The translations under genes were made by a program, and so were the position numbers. From positions 271,398,926 through 271,462,925 of the forward strand of contig OW240915.1 of assembly GCA_933207985.1 (NCBI GenBank): a stretch of DNA of 64,000 bases, in the 5' to 3' direction. The notes beneath the pieces were generated by a model. That model had not been told where the DNA came from and searched no databases. It saw only the letters and a program-made list of their open reading frames with translations. Position 1 is the first letter of the stretch; each line of letters opens with the position of its first letter. Below, piece after piece: positions 45,170-56,976 of the stretch. Source of the DNA: Pelobates cultripes (lineage: Eukaryota; Chordata; Amphibia; Anura; Pelobatidae).

Positions 45170-46500
45170 TGTATCTCACAAAAGTGAGTACACCCATCGC
45201 GTTTTACAATGTACAAATTGGGCCCAAAGTGTCAATATTTTGTGTAGCCACCATTTTTTTCTAGCACTGCCTTAAACCTCATGGGCATGGATTTCACCAG
45301 AGCTTCACAGGTTGCCACTAGAGGCCTCTTCCACTCCTCCATGACAACATCACAGAGCTGGTGGATGTTAGCGACCATGCGCTCCCCCACCTTCTGTTTG
45401 AGGATGCCCACCACAGATGCTCAATAGGGTTTAGGTCTGGAGACATGCTTGGCCAGTCCATCACCTTTACCTTTGGCTTCTTTAGCAAGGCAGTGGTCAT
45501 CTTGGAGGTGTGTTTGAGGTCATTATGATGTTGGAATACTGCCCTGCGGCCCAGTCTCTGAAGGGAGGGGATCATGCTCTGCTTCAGTATGTCACAGTAC
45601 ATGTTGGCATTCATGGTTCTCTCAATGAACTGTAGCTCCCCAGGGCCGGCAGCACTCATGCAGGCCCAAACCATGACACCCCCACCACCATGCTTGACTG
45701 TAGGCAAGACACACTTGTCTTTGTACTACTCACCTGGTTGCCGCCACAGATGCTTGACACCATCAGAACCAAATAAGTTTATCTTGGTCTCATCAGACCA
45801 CAGGACATGGTTCCAGTAATCCACATCCTTAGTCTGCTTGTCTTAAGATTACTGTTTGCGGGCTTTCTTGTGCATCATCTTTAGAAGAGGCTTCCTTCTG
45901 GCACGACAACCATGCAGACCAATTTGATGCTGTGTGCGGCGTATGGTCTGAGCACTGACAGGCTGACCCCTACAACCTCTGCAGAAATGCTGGCAGCACT
46001 CATACGTCTATTTACCAAAGACTACCTTGGCAATCTTCTTATAGCCTAGGCCATCTTTATGTAGAGCAACAATTCTTTTTTTCAGATCCTCAGAGAGTTC
46101 TTTGCCATGAGGTGCCATGTTGAACTTCCAGTGACCAGTATGAGAGAGTGTGACAACACCAAATTTAACACACCGGCTCCTCATTCACACCTGAGACCTT
46201 TTAACACTAACGAGTCACATGACACCGGGGACTGAAAATGGCTAATTGGGCCCAATTTGGACATTTCCACTTAGGGGTATACTCACTTTTGTTGCGAACA
46301 GTTTAGACATTAATGGCTGTGTGTGGAGTTATTTTGAGGGGACAGCAAATTTACTGTACACTTACTACTTTACATTGTAGGCTGTACACTTACTACTTTA
46401 CATTGTAGCAGAGTGTCATTTCTTCAGTGTTGTCACATAAAAATATATAATAAAATATTTACAAAAATGTGAGGGGTGTACTCACTTTTGTGAGATACTG
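45167..46500 (-). mobile_element. Tc1-like DNA transposon, second family
   Basis: The terminal repeats CACTGTATCTCACAAAAGTG and, inverted at the right, CTCACTTTTGTGAGATACTG pair almost perfectly. Further subterminal copies of GTGAGTACACCC-type sequence (AGGGGTATACTCACTTTTGT near 46273) are typical of this family. The element lies in the 3-prime UTR of the CR1-like LINE, which resumes at 46501. Parts of the left terminus and transposase are deleted. Confidence 0.92.
45232..46118 (-). pseudogene. Tc1-like transposase, broken
   Basis: From the methionine at 46118 the protein begins MAPHGKELSEDLKKRIVALH followed by KDGLGYKKIAK, the first DNA-binding helix-turn-helix region. A block between that region and the next recognisable segment is missing (junction near 46025). 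Catalytic-domain phrases follow: VKHGGGGVMVWACMSAAGPG, FQHHNDLKHTSK with the central aspartate, and WPSMSPDLNPIEHLWW with the terminal acidic position. The last 60 codons lie in a different frame (45232-45414). Frameshifts and the deletion make it inactive. Confidence 0.9.
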
Positions 46501-46680
46501 TCTCTCTCTCTCTCTATGTATTATTATATATTGTTTGTATATTGTATTTTTTGTAATATTGTATCCTATTGACAATAGGACAATATGACAATGCAATGTT
46601 TTGTGGACCCAGGACATAGTTGAAAACGAGAGAAATCTCAATGTATCCTTCCTGGTAAAATATTTTATAAATAAATATGC

Positions 46681-47946
46681 AAATCTACCTGAATATGCAA
46701 ATTAGCAAGCCTTGCTCTTCGGGTAGTGCATGTAGCTGTTGCTAGATCCTTGCAACCAACAGGTGGTGTTGTACAGGCTCCACAACCAAATCCACCTAGT
46801 TCAGGGATAGGCAAACTACGGCACTACAGATGTGGACTACATCCCCCATAAGGTTCTTACACTCATAATCCTGGCAAAGGATCATGGGAGGTGTAGTCCA
46901 AAACATCCAAAGGGTGCCTGTGTCAGATTCCTTGATTGCAAGTATTAGCAAGATAGGAGAGCACAATAACCTTTAACCCCAAACAACCACATTACACACA
47001 CACCCTGCACCCAAAATGGACACAGGGTGACAAACATAGGAATAGTCCAGGGCCCTACATAAAATATCCGTATGAAAACCCAGGTGATGGTGACTACCGT
47101 CACAGTATCCCTTTAACATAACTTTCAGCAGCAGTCCATGGGTCTTTTCTCTTTGTTGAGAGATGCGTCTTGTCTATCTATATATATGTTTTCATATCAG
47201 TAACATTCTTTGAAAATAATCAGCCATTTGATGTATATGTTCTCTTTGTGCAAGTACACCTGCTGCAGCTGTTGGTGCTAAATTATGGGATGGGGCTTCA
47301 TTTATTACAAGCCCCAGGCTAGGTGTGACTATCCTAGTCCATCATCTAGAGTAGCAATATTAAATCCTAGCTGTCTTACTAATGGAGATGCTCACAGATT
47401 GCCTTCCTGGGTGACCTAAAAAAAAATAAAAGATACTTCATTTGCAAACCTTGATCATTATAGCAATATTTGATTGTAACAGAGACATTTTCTTCTAAAT
47501 ATTTTACATTTATTACGGTATGTGTATTGTCCACTGAAATAAATGAAGCATGTTTATTTAAGGTGGGTCATATATGGAATTGGAACAGGTTCGAGAAGCA
47601 TTATGTTGATTAATGTGAGACCAGGTTTACATCTTGTGTCCCTAGGTGCGAGATTTTATAGAGTCACGCATCTACTTTATGTTCATTATGTTCAAAGGCA
47701 AGATGCTATGATGGACTCACACAGATCATTTTCATTCTATAAGATGGAGCCCTGAAATTATATTTTTAGTGATTGTGACAGATTGTAAGTATTTCAAAGA
47801 AATATACTTCAATTCGAAATTCAGGACTCTTCCAACTACCATTAGGATGATTAGTGTATTTTATTTATAAAATGTTTTATCTGGAAGCTATACAATGAGG
47901 TCTGTTAATGCATTCAATATGGTGGCTTAGAGGTAGGATAATGTGC
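46681..47946. other. Unassigned DNA with two small MITE pieces
   Basis: Contains the foldback at 46803-46925 (listed separately) and a T2-like right terminus ending GTATCCCTTTAA at 47116 with no clear left end. The rest shows no gene. Confidence 0.5.
46803..46925. mobile_element. hAT-like foldback MITE
   Basis: TTCAGGGATAGGCAAACTAC and GTGGACTACATCCCCCATAA on the left are mirrored by GATCATGGGAGGTGTAGTCC on the right. A relative of the inner dyad occurs at 59495-59540 (GACTACATTTCCCATAATGC). Ends are too worn to prove a target duplication. Confidence 0.65.
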
Positions 47947-48127
47947 TTAAAGGGATACTTTTTTAAGCTTTTATGCTATGTTTCTGTTTAAGCAGCCCTT
48001 GTCCCACCTCCCATGGATGTGACTCACACAACCTCAAAGGGAAAAAAGTAAAAATTTTATCAGATCTTGCAACATAGTTTGTTTTCTATAGAAGTTCTAA
48101 TCTTGTTCTCTGTTAATGGAACTTTAA
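47947..48127. mobile_element. T2-like MITE, short derivative
   Basis: TTAAAGGGATACTTTTTTAAG starts at a TTAA and the segment closes at AACTTTAA. Its interior CCCATGGATGTGACTCACAC is shared with the subfamily at 57450-57944. A new TTAAAGGGTTACTCCATACC start overlaps the closing TTAA at 48124. Confidence 0.6.
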
Positions 48128-48523
48128 AGGGTTACTCCATACCAAAACCCAGTGTTTTAATAAAACACTGTTTTGGTTAGGATAGCCTTTCATTTCCAGG
48201 TTTCACACTCCAAACTTAAAGAAACCACAAAACAAAAGCTCAAACTTTGTTCCCGGAGCTGATACCAAGTTCTTCCCTCAACCCAATGCTCAACTGTTGA
48301 CATCACTCTCCTTCACTAATGAGGACATGGACGGCATGGAAGGGAGTCCTTGCTGCTATTGGATGCCTGTTGCCAGCTTGCTGTGAGTTTTCGATGTCAG
48401 ACGTCCAATATGCACAGAACTGATATAAGCCAGTCCAGAACTCGTTACAGTTCTATCAGCAAAGGGGTAAAACTTTGTATGAGCAGTGTATCATAGCATG
48501 TTCTATACATCGAAACTACTTCA
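48124..48523. mobile_element. T2-like MITE left part with CCAAAACCCAGTGTTTT hairpin
   Basis: Starts TTAAAGGGTTACTCCATACC and forms a hairpin between ACCAAAACCCAGTGTTTT and AAAACACTGTTTTGGT. A right end is not clear before the next element begins at 48524. Confidence 0.5.
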
Positions 48524-48952
48524 TTAAATGGACACTATAGTCACTAGAACAACGACCGCTTAATGTAGTTGTTGTGGTCTCTATAGCAAAAGGCAGTGTT
48601 TACATTACCGCCTAGGAACACCTCTAGTGGCAGTTCAGTGTCTCAACGCTCTGCATGGAGGTGCCGAACATTCCCCCTAGAGATACATTGATTCAGGAGT
48701 TGCTGATTGACGCAGCGCAGTGTTTTGCCCCGCATGTGCAATAGCCTCCCAATGCTTTCCTATGGGAAAGCATTGAATTAGCTGAGATCGTTAAAATTGA
48801 TGACCCAGCCAAGGAGGTGGAGCATGGGTGGGGATAGCCGTGAGGAGACCTGCGTGGCGCCGAAAAAAGATAAGTAAAATACCTAAATGGTGTTTTTCCA
48901 ATTTTAGTATCAGGAATACATGTTTGTATACTTAACACTATAGTGGTCCTAT
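48524..48952. mobile_element. T2/Kolobok-like MITE
   Basis: The left end TTAAATGGACACTATAGTC and right end AACACTATAGTGGTCCTATAA are inverted. A CAACGACCGCTTAATGTAGT/TGTTGTGG foldback follows the left end. GAATGCTTTCC-type phrases (CAATGCTTTCCTATGGGAAA) match sisters at 4700 and 7060. Confidence 0.82.
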
Positions 48953-48959
48953 AAGTTAA

Positions 48960-50419
48960 AGTTTAGGTTTTTTGTTTTTCATGCTTAGAATGTACCTTTA
49001 ACGCTTATGGATTATGGTGCATGCCAACTCAATCGTGTCACACATTTATTACTGCAAATGTTTTAGCCACATATTTTATGCTTTTTCTCCCAGTACACTC
49101 ATTCATACTCTCTCCCTTCAGTCTTTCTCCAAATGAAGGGCTTTTTGCAGCAGTAATATACCCATACCTGCTTATACTTGTGAACTTTTCTCAGGCTGTG
49201 CTATTACTACAAATGCCATTATTATCTATGAATTACTGGTTCTTTAAAGTTCACCCATTAGTGGTTAACTGGCAGCCACAGGTCTGGCAGCACTGACATG
49301 TTTCCAAATGCAATGCGCTTTCTCCTGGAGTCTTAATATTCAGTCCATGCATATCTCTTACGACTGTTGATACGTATAGTTCTAAACCTTCAAATGTTGA
49401 TGAGACAAGTTTTCCATCCATATATGTGTGACTTTGGATAACAACCACCTCGCTGAGGTAGTTAGAGGGACCGACATAAGCCTGTTATAAAACTATTTTG
49501 CACAACAGTTAAAGCAATTGGGTTAGATGCGTTGTAAATCTGTATCTCTGTAAGGCACGTTATTAGATGAACGAGACATAGTGATGGTTTATGCGATTTC
49601 AGTATGAAGACTATTATGTCTAGGACAATCTGAAACATTCGCATACGGTAAATAGATGCCTGAAGATAAATTAAAGGCCGTCACGGCTGACCCCAGATTC
49701 TCTGCAGTCCACGCTGTACCTAGTTCTTTCAAATTATAGTTCTCCAGCCCTTGATTTTGTATTGTGTAATGCATAACCTCCCTGACAGCAAGGGACATTT
49801 TAAGCACAGGCTTTACATTTAACACAGCTTCTGTAATATTGTCCCTATGCAGCCTTCGTCACGACTAGCACATTACTTGGATTAGATTTCCTGGGAAGGA
49901 CACATTATCCCTAACTGTAAAAAAAGACAAAAAAAAAACCAAAACGCCAGTATATTATCCAATTTTCCTACAATTTGAAGAGCGTTGCTGAAGAAGTGAC
50001 AATGTATACATTCTCTGCATTCTCTTCCGAAGAACATGCTGTTGCGTAGATATGCTCTCAGCCCATTATAATGGTTACACTTTCACATTTAATGGAGGTT
50101 GGGGGCTGGCAGTACTTATAGTACTATATAAAATGATCCTTTATGCTTTTTTATTTTATCTATCTGCAGAAATATTATCACTCTTGAAAAACTGAAAAAT
50201 GTAAATGACGAACAAACCTGAAAAAGTTTCACAGTACTTTTATAGACGGCTTTGTAGAGTTGGAGGACTTAAATATTTAGTGCTGGGGGAAAAGGGCTCC
50301 TACCCTACCCTGGCAGTAAAATTAAACACTCCGCACTCCTGTCAGTTCAGGGCTGAATTCATCCTCCTTGTTGTCTTAAGGCCAGTTTCTTCACTGTACT
50401 TCCTACCTCTCTCCTTCAT
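48960..50419. other. No recognisable feature
   Basis: Ordinary AT-rich DNA with short open frames of random character. No terminal repeats recognised. Confidence 0.5.
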
Positions 50420-51130
50420 GTATACATACAGTATATGCAAAAGGTTTGGTGTATATGACTGGATGCGTGAATATGACTAGTTTGGGGTATTATTGGTTGG
50501 TGAATGTTGCTAAGAGAGTGATTGCATGATAAGTGGGACAGGGCTGTGAGAGGGTAATGTGTGGAGGCTGCTTGCGGGGTTAAATATGGGGGCGACACTA
50601 CTTCTGGTGTTAGTGGGGACTCTACTTGTATGGTTTGCCTGAGTGGCTGCTTGTGATATTGCAGGTGTAAGGATAGGCTACTTCTGGGGATGCCAAGGTT
50701 GAGTGTGTGTGGGATTGCTCATTTGAGGGAAAGGCTGCTTGTGTAAGTGCATGTGTCGGTGAGAGGCTGTTGTGAGGTTGTGTAGTTTGTGAGTGTGTAT
50801 GTGAATAGTGGCTGTATGCATGTAGGAGCTATATATATGTATGTTTAGGGGGTTTGGGCTGTAGATTGTGTTTGAGGTGAATAAAGGCTGTGTAGAGTAT
50901 GTAGGGGGATATGGGCTGTAGGGTGTGTTTGTGTCCTTTATGGGCTATAGGGTATGTTTGGTGAATGGAAACTTCAGTACGTAGGTGTGTACTGCGTGTT
51001 AGTACATCATTCATGACAATTGTGCCTGTGGTTTGCTCACCACTAGCCATTTTATTGCAAAAGTGTATCTCTCACCACTATCTGTCCTATTGCACCAGTG
51101 TAGCATTATCTCTGATATTATTTCACTGTG
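50420..51130. repeat. Degenerate GT-rich low-copy repeat
   Basis: Phrases such as GGGCTGTAGATTGTGTTTG, GGGCTGTAGGGTGTGTTTG and GGGCTATAGGGTATGTTTG recur between 50855 and 50970, and looser versions of GTGAGGCTG extend leftward. It looks like an old, decayed tandem repeat. Confidence 0.6.
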
Positions 51131-51485
51131 TATATTACCATTCTGAATAAAGATAGCTGTAAAAGATGTAGGGCAAACTGGGTCACAAGGCTTGGACCAG
51201 GAGAAAAAAAAAAATCATGTGGCCAGAGCTTATTTGACCATTGTCACTGTGCATTCTGAGCATTGCAGTTTGTTAGGGTGCTTGCTGTTTAACAGATTCT
51301 GTCTCTGTAAAGTGGGGAATACCCCAGGGGGTTGCATAGGCTTTGGGAGGTCCGGTCACTTCCTCCTACTTTACTCCGCGCGGGAAGGAGGACGCAGCCT
51401 GAGGAGAGGCAGCCGACGCCCATCATCCCCAGCCACCCTCCTGCGATGAAATGGTAAGGAAGAGAGGAGGGTGGCTGGAAATGAG

Positions 51486-52890
51486 GTGTGTGTATGTATG
51501 CCAGTGTATGTGTGTATGCCAGTGTGTGTATGTATGCCAGTGTATGTGTGTATGTATGCCAGTGTGTGTATGTATGCCATTGTATGTGTGTATGCCAGTG
51601 TATGTGTGCCAGTGTATGTATGCCAGTGTATGTATGTGTGTATGCCAGTGTATGTATGCCAGTGTATGTGTGTATGTATGCCAGTGTATGTATGCCAGTG
51701 TATATATGTATGTATGTCAGTGTATGTATGTGTGTATGCCAGTGTATGTAAGTGTGTATGCCAGTGCATGTGTGTATGCCAGTGTGTGTATGTATGCCAG
51801 TGTATGTGTGTATGCTAGTGTATGTATGCCAGTGTATGTGTGCCAGTGTATGTATGCCAGTGTATGTGTGTATGCCAGTGTATGTGTGCCAGTGTATGTG
51901 TGTATGTATGCCAGTGTATGTATGTGTGTATGCCAGGTATGTATGTGTGTATGCCAGTTTATGTATGCCAGTGTATGTATGTATGTATGCCAGTGTATGT
52001 ATGTGTGTATGTATGCCAGTGTATGTATGTGTGTATGCCAGTGTATGTATGTATGCCAGTGTATGTATGCCAGAGTATATGTGTGTATGTATGCCAGTGT
52101 ATGTGTGTATGCCAGTGTATGTATGTGTGTATGCCAGTGTATGTATGCCAGTGTATGTGTGTATGCCAGTGCATGTGTGTATGCCAGATTGTGTATGTAT
52201 GCCAGTGTGTGTATGTATGCCAGTGTATGTGTGCCAGTGTATGTGTGTATGTATGCGAGTGTATGTATGTGTGTATGCCAGTGTATGTATGCCAGTGTAT
52301 GTGTGTATGTATGCCAGTGTATGTATGTATGCCAGTGTATGTATGTGTGTATGCCAGTGTATGCATGCCAGTGTATGTATGTGTGTATGCCAGTGCATGT
52401 GTGTATGCCAGTGTGTGTATGTATGCCAGTGTATGTATGTGTGTATGCCAGTGTATGTGTTTATGTATGCCAGTGTATGTGTGTATGTATGCCAGTGTAT
52501 GTATGTATGTATGTATGCCAGTGTATGTATGTGTGTATGCATGTATGCCAGTGTGTGTATGCCAGTGTATGTATGTGTGTATGCCAGTGCATGTGTGTAT
52601 GCCAGTGTGTGTATGTGTGTATGCCAGTGTATGTATGCCAGTGTATGTATGTGTGTATGCCAGTGTATGTATGTGTGTATGCCAGTGTCTGTATGCCAGT
52701 GCATGTCTGTATGCCAGTGAGTGTCTGTATGTATGCATGCCAGTGTGTGTCTGTATGTATGTATGCCTGTCAGTATGTATGTATGTATATATATGTTTGT
52801 CAGTATGTATGTCTGCATGTATATGTGTGTGTGTGTCAGTATCTCCCAATGCATGTGTGTATGTCTGTTTCAGTATTTGTATCTGTTAGT
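51486..52890. repeat. 1.4-kb TATGCCAGTGTATGTGTG satellite
   Basis: Units alternate TATGCCAGTGTATGTGTG, TATGCCAGTGTATG and forms with extra TATG steps, so unit length varies in 2- and 4-bp increments. The base composition is purely alternating pyrimidine-purine apart from the GCCAG motif. Frames up to 521 codons are open on both strands because the repeat lacks stop codons; these are not genes. Confidence 0.97.
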
Positions 52891-52904
52891 GTGTGTGTGT
52901 ATTC

Positions 52905-52978
52905 CTGTGGGTGGGATTTGGAGGCGGGCTTGAAGGGGGGCCCAGACCTTGAGCTGTGTTAGGGGCCCCAAAATTTCT
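52905..52978. mobile_element. Right terminus of a hAT-like element
   Basis: On the minus strand it reads CAGAAATTTTGGGGCCCCTA then CACAGCTCAAGGTCTGGGCC, in the style of the other GC-rich hAT-like ends. The satellite probably lies inside this element, as in its sisters, but I could not find the left terminus. Confidence 0.55.
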
Positions 52979-53289
52979 GTATGTAACTATGTACTATATC
53001 TTGCATTTTCTTCTTCTACAAAAATACTCTTGTAGATGACGTCATGACTTGGGTTTCTGGGCGTTGTTGGTCAGCTATTTTCTTTTTACAGTAAAAAGCT
53101 AATAGATGAACTACAACTTCCAGAATCCATTGCTGTGCTCATAACCTACCATTTATGAGAAAAAGCAAAACAGTGCTGTAGAAAGCTAAATGAGCATCAG
53201 TCACTTTCTGGTTTGCAGATCCTGCACAACCTTGGGATTTAAAGGAACTAGGAATATCTCAAATCAGCCTTAGCACTCCGTGAACATTT

Positions 53290-53474
53290 TTCTAGCAACC
53301 TACCCTTATCTCTGGTGTCACTTTACCCCACTCCCTATAGCATGTAAGCTCATTGAGCAGGGCCCTCAACCCCTCTGTTCCTGTGCGTCTAACAATTACG
53401 TGTCTGTTAGTCCACCCATTGTACAGTGATGCAGAATTTGTTGGTGCTTTATAAATAATAATAATAATAATAAT
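53290..53474 (+). mobile_element. L2-like LINE 3-prime end fragment
   Basis: TGTAAGCTCATTGAGCAGGG, GTTAGTCCACCCATTGTACA and GTTGGTGCTTTATAAATAAT, then ATA trinucleotide repeats, form the plus-strand tail of the L2-like LINE. Confidence 0.9.
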
Positions 53475-53573
53475 AAATGAGTATAACATAAATTGCCTCC
53501 AAATACATTGAAGGCATCATGTATGACAGAAATACTTGATGTATTCAATTTAAATTTCTGAGCTATTCACTGA

Positions 53574-53690
53574 GCTATTCACTTATCTTACCCACAGCTT
53601 CATGGGTGTTACTCTCTTGTAACACTCACCTTCGCTCCACCTAGTCTCCTCATCAATTTGCCCTGTCTGGGGACACTTCAGTCATTCCCT
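53574..53690. repeat. 117-bp dispersed repeat, copy 1
   Basis: Matches 57331-57447 with one mismatch in 117 bases. It contains a hairpin GTGTTAC / GTAACAC. Family not recognised. Confidence 0.95.
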
Positions 53691-53929
53691 TCCTATATTC
53701 CATAGCCAGGGCTAGCAGCTTCAGCTGGGGAGTTACCAGTGCAGCCACAGGGCATGTGCTGTGTTTGCTAAGTGTGTCAAGTGAAAGGACTGCCTGTGGG
53801 AGGTCTCTTCTGCTCTCCCTTGTTAGTCAATTCTTGGGCATATACTCTATGTCTTAGAACTGACTGACAGGTGGGAAAAAGCTATTTTTAAAAAGTTTTT
53901 TCTCTCAAACTATATATTGCCAGCAAATT

Positions 53930-54002
53930 TACTAGTACAATATCCCATTGTATAGCGCTGTGGAATCTGTTGGCGCTTTATAAATAATGATAATAATAAA
54001 AA
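53930..54002 (+). mobile_element. L2-like LINE tail fragment
   Basis: CATTGTATAGCGCTGTGGAA then TCTGTTGGCGCTTTATAAAT and ATAATAA repeats. A similar shorter piece is at 58648-58682. Confidence 0.85.
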
Positions 54003-54461
54003 ATATGTAGATGAAAAGACTTTTATACCCCAAAAAGGTCCCCTCAAACAGACCACACAATGCGGTGCTCTCTGCATCCTCCTAGTGTCTAGTCCTCTGC
54101 TGGCAGACTTCAAAATGTGGGACAGGTTCCTCGGACCTATGTTTGCTAGGGCAGTACCCCGTGTAGCTGTAGGTATCAGGACAGGTACCCTTTAAGGTTC
54201 TGATTTACTCTGCCATGTCCCATGTTCATTTATATTTTCCTTGTTTATCTTGTATTGGTTTTTTTTAGAGTAAAAGAAAGGAGAGTTTTCTAAGCATACT
54301 TAGAAATTACCAGATCGATATCTGTTTAATTGTGTTTAGCTATGGTATAATTAATGATACAACATGATGCTTTATTTAAAAGTCTTTCACGTGTGCCAAG
54401 TTAGTCGAGCGTATCGAATTTGTATTGTATCTTATGTGTCACTTGTGATACACTGTAAGCT
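54003..54461. other. No recognisable feature
   Basis: AT-rich; CAGGACAGGTACCCTTTAAGG near 54178 may be a T2-like terminus fragment. Confidence 0.45.
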
Positions 54462-54830
54462 TTAAAGGAACATTTTAACTATAAAACGTATTACACTATT
54501 TTTAAAGTTAGCTGTTCTCCTACAGTTTTAGGTTCAGTGCCTACCCCCCTCCATTTTAAATAAAATAAATAAAAAGAGCCTTTAAACTTACCTGTATCAA
54601 GAACTCGGACAGACAGACTCTTCTGAGAGCATTGAGGGCCTACAGTACACATGCCGCTGTCACCGCTCAGAAATTCAGTGGTATTTGGCATGCCGAATGT
54701 GAAAACACAAGGCAGATAGTTGCCAGACAGCCACTAGAGGCATGATTTTGGCAAACATGAAAGCACGAGGCAGTGTTTGTTGTGGTTTAGGGAAAATGAA
54801 ACCGCAATGTGATTTTGGAGCTTATTATCC
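54462..54830. mobile_element. T2-like MITE, degraded
   Basis: Starts TTAAAGGAACATTTTAACTA and retains the family phrase ACAGCCACTAGAGGC near 54727. The right end is not clear. Confidence 0.55.
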
Positions 54831-54904
54831 AATTAAATAAAAAAAGTGGATAAAAGATAGATTGGAGTGTCCAACTGAGTTATTTACTAAGCAACTAAAC
54901 TTTA

Positions 54905-55045
54905 AAAAATATATATATATTTATAAAATATTTTACCAGGAAGGATACGTTGAGATTTATTTTATGTTCAAGTATGTCCTGGGTCTACCAAACATTGCAT
55001 TGTTACAATAGGATACAATATTACAAAAAATACAATATACAAACA

Positions 55046-55076
<31 letters not shown>

Positions 55077-56442
55077 AATTTAATCCATAGCAGGTGATAA
55101 ACATACTCAACTATGACAGGTGCATTCTGTGCTGAGGTATATTGCTGTAGATCTCTTAAAAGATTTTAGAGTGAATGAAGATTTGACTGTCCCTGAGGTT
55201 ATTCCATAATTGCGGTGCTCTGTAGGAAAAGGAGGATCAGGCCACTTTATTTTTGTATTGCGCTATGCTAAATATCATGCTAGTACTGGATCGGAGGTTA
55301 TAGGAGGTGGGAACAGCTGGGGAGAGCATTCTACTCAGGTAGGGTGGGAACTTCCCAGAAATGCTCTCATGCACAAGGCTGGAAAGACGAAGAGTGTGTC
55401 GGGATTCCAGCGACAGCCGGTTTAGCTCTTTTAACATGTCACAGTGGTGGGTAAAGTAATTACATACTAGTACAAAGGGGCAGAACGAACTGTATAACGT
55501 ATTAAGTTTATTAATGACCGGCATTACCTTTTGTTGCACTATCTGTTTCCTTACTGTAGGGCTTAGGCACGGTTTGTTTCTGTACAGGGCACCTAGCTTT
55601 GGGTAAAGTTTTGAAGAGATTTTTTTTAATGTAAAGGCCAAAGGATAGATTGGGGTCTAGCAACAAACCAAGATATTTGAAAGAACAGACTGCGGTCAAT
55701 GTGCTATTTGAAATTGGTTCTGAAACACAGTTGTTGATTTTGTAGTTTACATAATATAGCTACAGTTCCAAAGATCATTGCAACAGTTTTGTCAGTGGTT
55801 AGGAAGAGTTTGTTACCGCTAGCCACTTTTCTACTCTGTGAATTGGTTTTGGAGCACAGCCTCAAGCTGTGGTAGATTGGGTTTAGTAGCATAGATTACA
55901 GTGTTGTCTGCATACATGTGTACAGTTGAGGATTTGCAGATGTTAGGCAGATCATTTATAAATAATGTGAATACCAGGGGGCTGAGTATGGAGCCTTGGG
56001 GAACACCACACGTGACTGGAAGAAGGGAGAAGTTTCCATCAGAAATGGCCACATATTGCAATCGGTCTGAAACATATGAACGAAACCAGGTTAGCGGACG
56101 ATCACAAAATGCCTGAGTTTTTATGTTTTTACCAAAGAATGCCATGGTCTACTGTGTCAAAGGCCTTGGCAAAATCAAGGAAAACAGCGCCAATTAATTC
56201 TCCTTGTTCCATGCCAATTTGGATGTCATTGCAAACTTTTAAGAGGGCAGTCAAAGTTGAGTGATTTGGAATGACAGCCTGATTGATCAGGGGTTAGATA
56301 ATTTGATAATATTCAGATAGTTGCGTGTGGACGCATTTTTCCATGACTTCTGACAACACTAGGAGCAATGATATCGGGCAATAGTTAGATACCAAATTAT
56401 TGTCACCACTTTTATGGATAGGTACTACTTTTATATTGCTAA
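54905..56442 (-). mobile_element. CR1-like LINE, second copy, 5-prime truncated
   Basis: The 3-prime end (TATATTTATAAAATATTTTA then CCAGGAAGGATACGTTGAGA on the plus strand) is at the left edge, followed by a TA/CA tract, then coding sequence. Homology to the first copy begins at about 56442, in the AAAAGTAGTACCTATCCATA stretch (plus strand: TATGGATAGGTACTACTTTT). It is 5-prime truncated there. Confidence 0.92.
55237..56435 (-). pseudogene. CR1-like LINE reverse transcriptase fragment
   Basis: Reading on the minus strand, the coding part gives WFRSYVSDRLQYVAISDGNF, VTCGVPQGSILSPLVFTLFI and NDLPNICKSSTVHMYADNTV. The catalytic YADD box is YADN here, a different change from the YAND of the other copy. 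After a frameshift near 55830, MAFTLKKISSKLYPKLGALY and ESRHTLRLSSLVHESISGKF are readable. The FDTVDH stretch with the first aspartate survives at about 56135-56155 in another frame. It is truncated before the fingers domain and is inactive. Confidence 0.9.
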
Positions 56443-56976
56443 TTCTGCAGGCAGGAGAGATATTTTCTGTTAATTATTGTCTTTCCCATCCCTATATAAA
56501 TATGTTATTATGCTATTATAATTTCCTGTATATTTTGTGACATGTTTTGGTTATTTGAATTGTATTATGTTCGTCACAGCAATCTACATGTAATAATCAT
56601 ATAGGCTAGTCCCAAGAAAAATAAAATTTTGCATGTCAGTTCCTTTTGGAACTTGTGTCCTGTGTAAATTTGTAGGGATTCAAGTGACAGAACCTGTTTG
56701 CTGGTTGCAGGATTCCTCTAGCCCTGGGATAAATCAAAAGAACTAGGCCTGAGAGCCGCAGTTGACTTTGTATAGGCAATAACTATAATAACTGTAAGCA
56801 GAGCTGCTGCAGAATAGGCAGAGGGAACGATACCTGCCTGGTCGGGTACAAAAGCACCAGAAGGATCCCAGTCAAGCTGCGAGGACCGAGGCAGAAGCGT
56901 TCCAGGGTCCCTGCAAGAGGCTAGGAAGCGGACTTGGCAGAGGTACCGAGCAGTTGTACAGGGAGCTCCGTCACAG
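56443..56976. other. No recognisable feature
   Basis: AT-rich, then a mixed-composition stretch (56790-56960) with GCGAGGACCGAGGCAGAAGC. No supported gene. Confidence 0.45.

Larger units (their letters stand above)
37945..46680 (+). mobile_element. CR1-like LINE, split by an L1 and a Tc1-like element
   Basis: The LINE is in three pieces: 37945-38043, 43580-45166 and 46501-46680. The reading frame crosses the L1 insertion point, with VPLSVLNKHLN before it and LKMKNQCGQDQIPTMLL after it, showing that both sides were once continuous. The last piece is its 3-prime end, finishing TAAAATATTTTATAAATAAA. A minus-strand sister lies at 54905-56442. Confidence 0.9.

Noticed and set aside
51289..52962. 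Open frames of 521 (minus) and 503 (plus) codons
   Set aside because: They are translations of a TATGCCAGTG satellite without stop codons; the periodic Cys/Val/Tyr or His/Thr/Ile content mirrors the DNA repeat on both strands.
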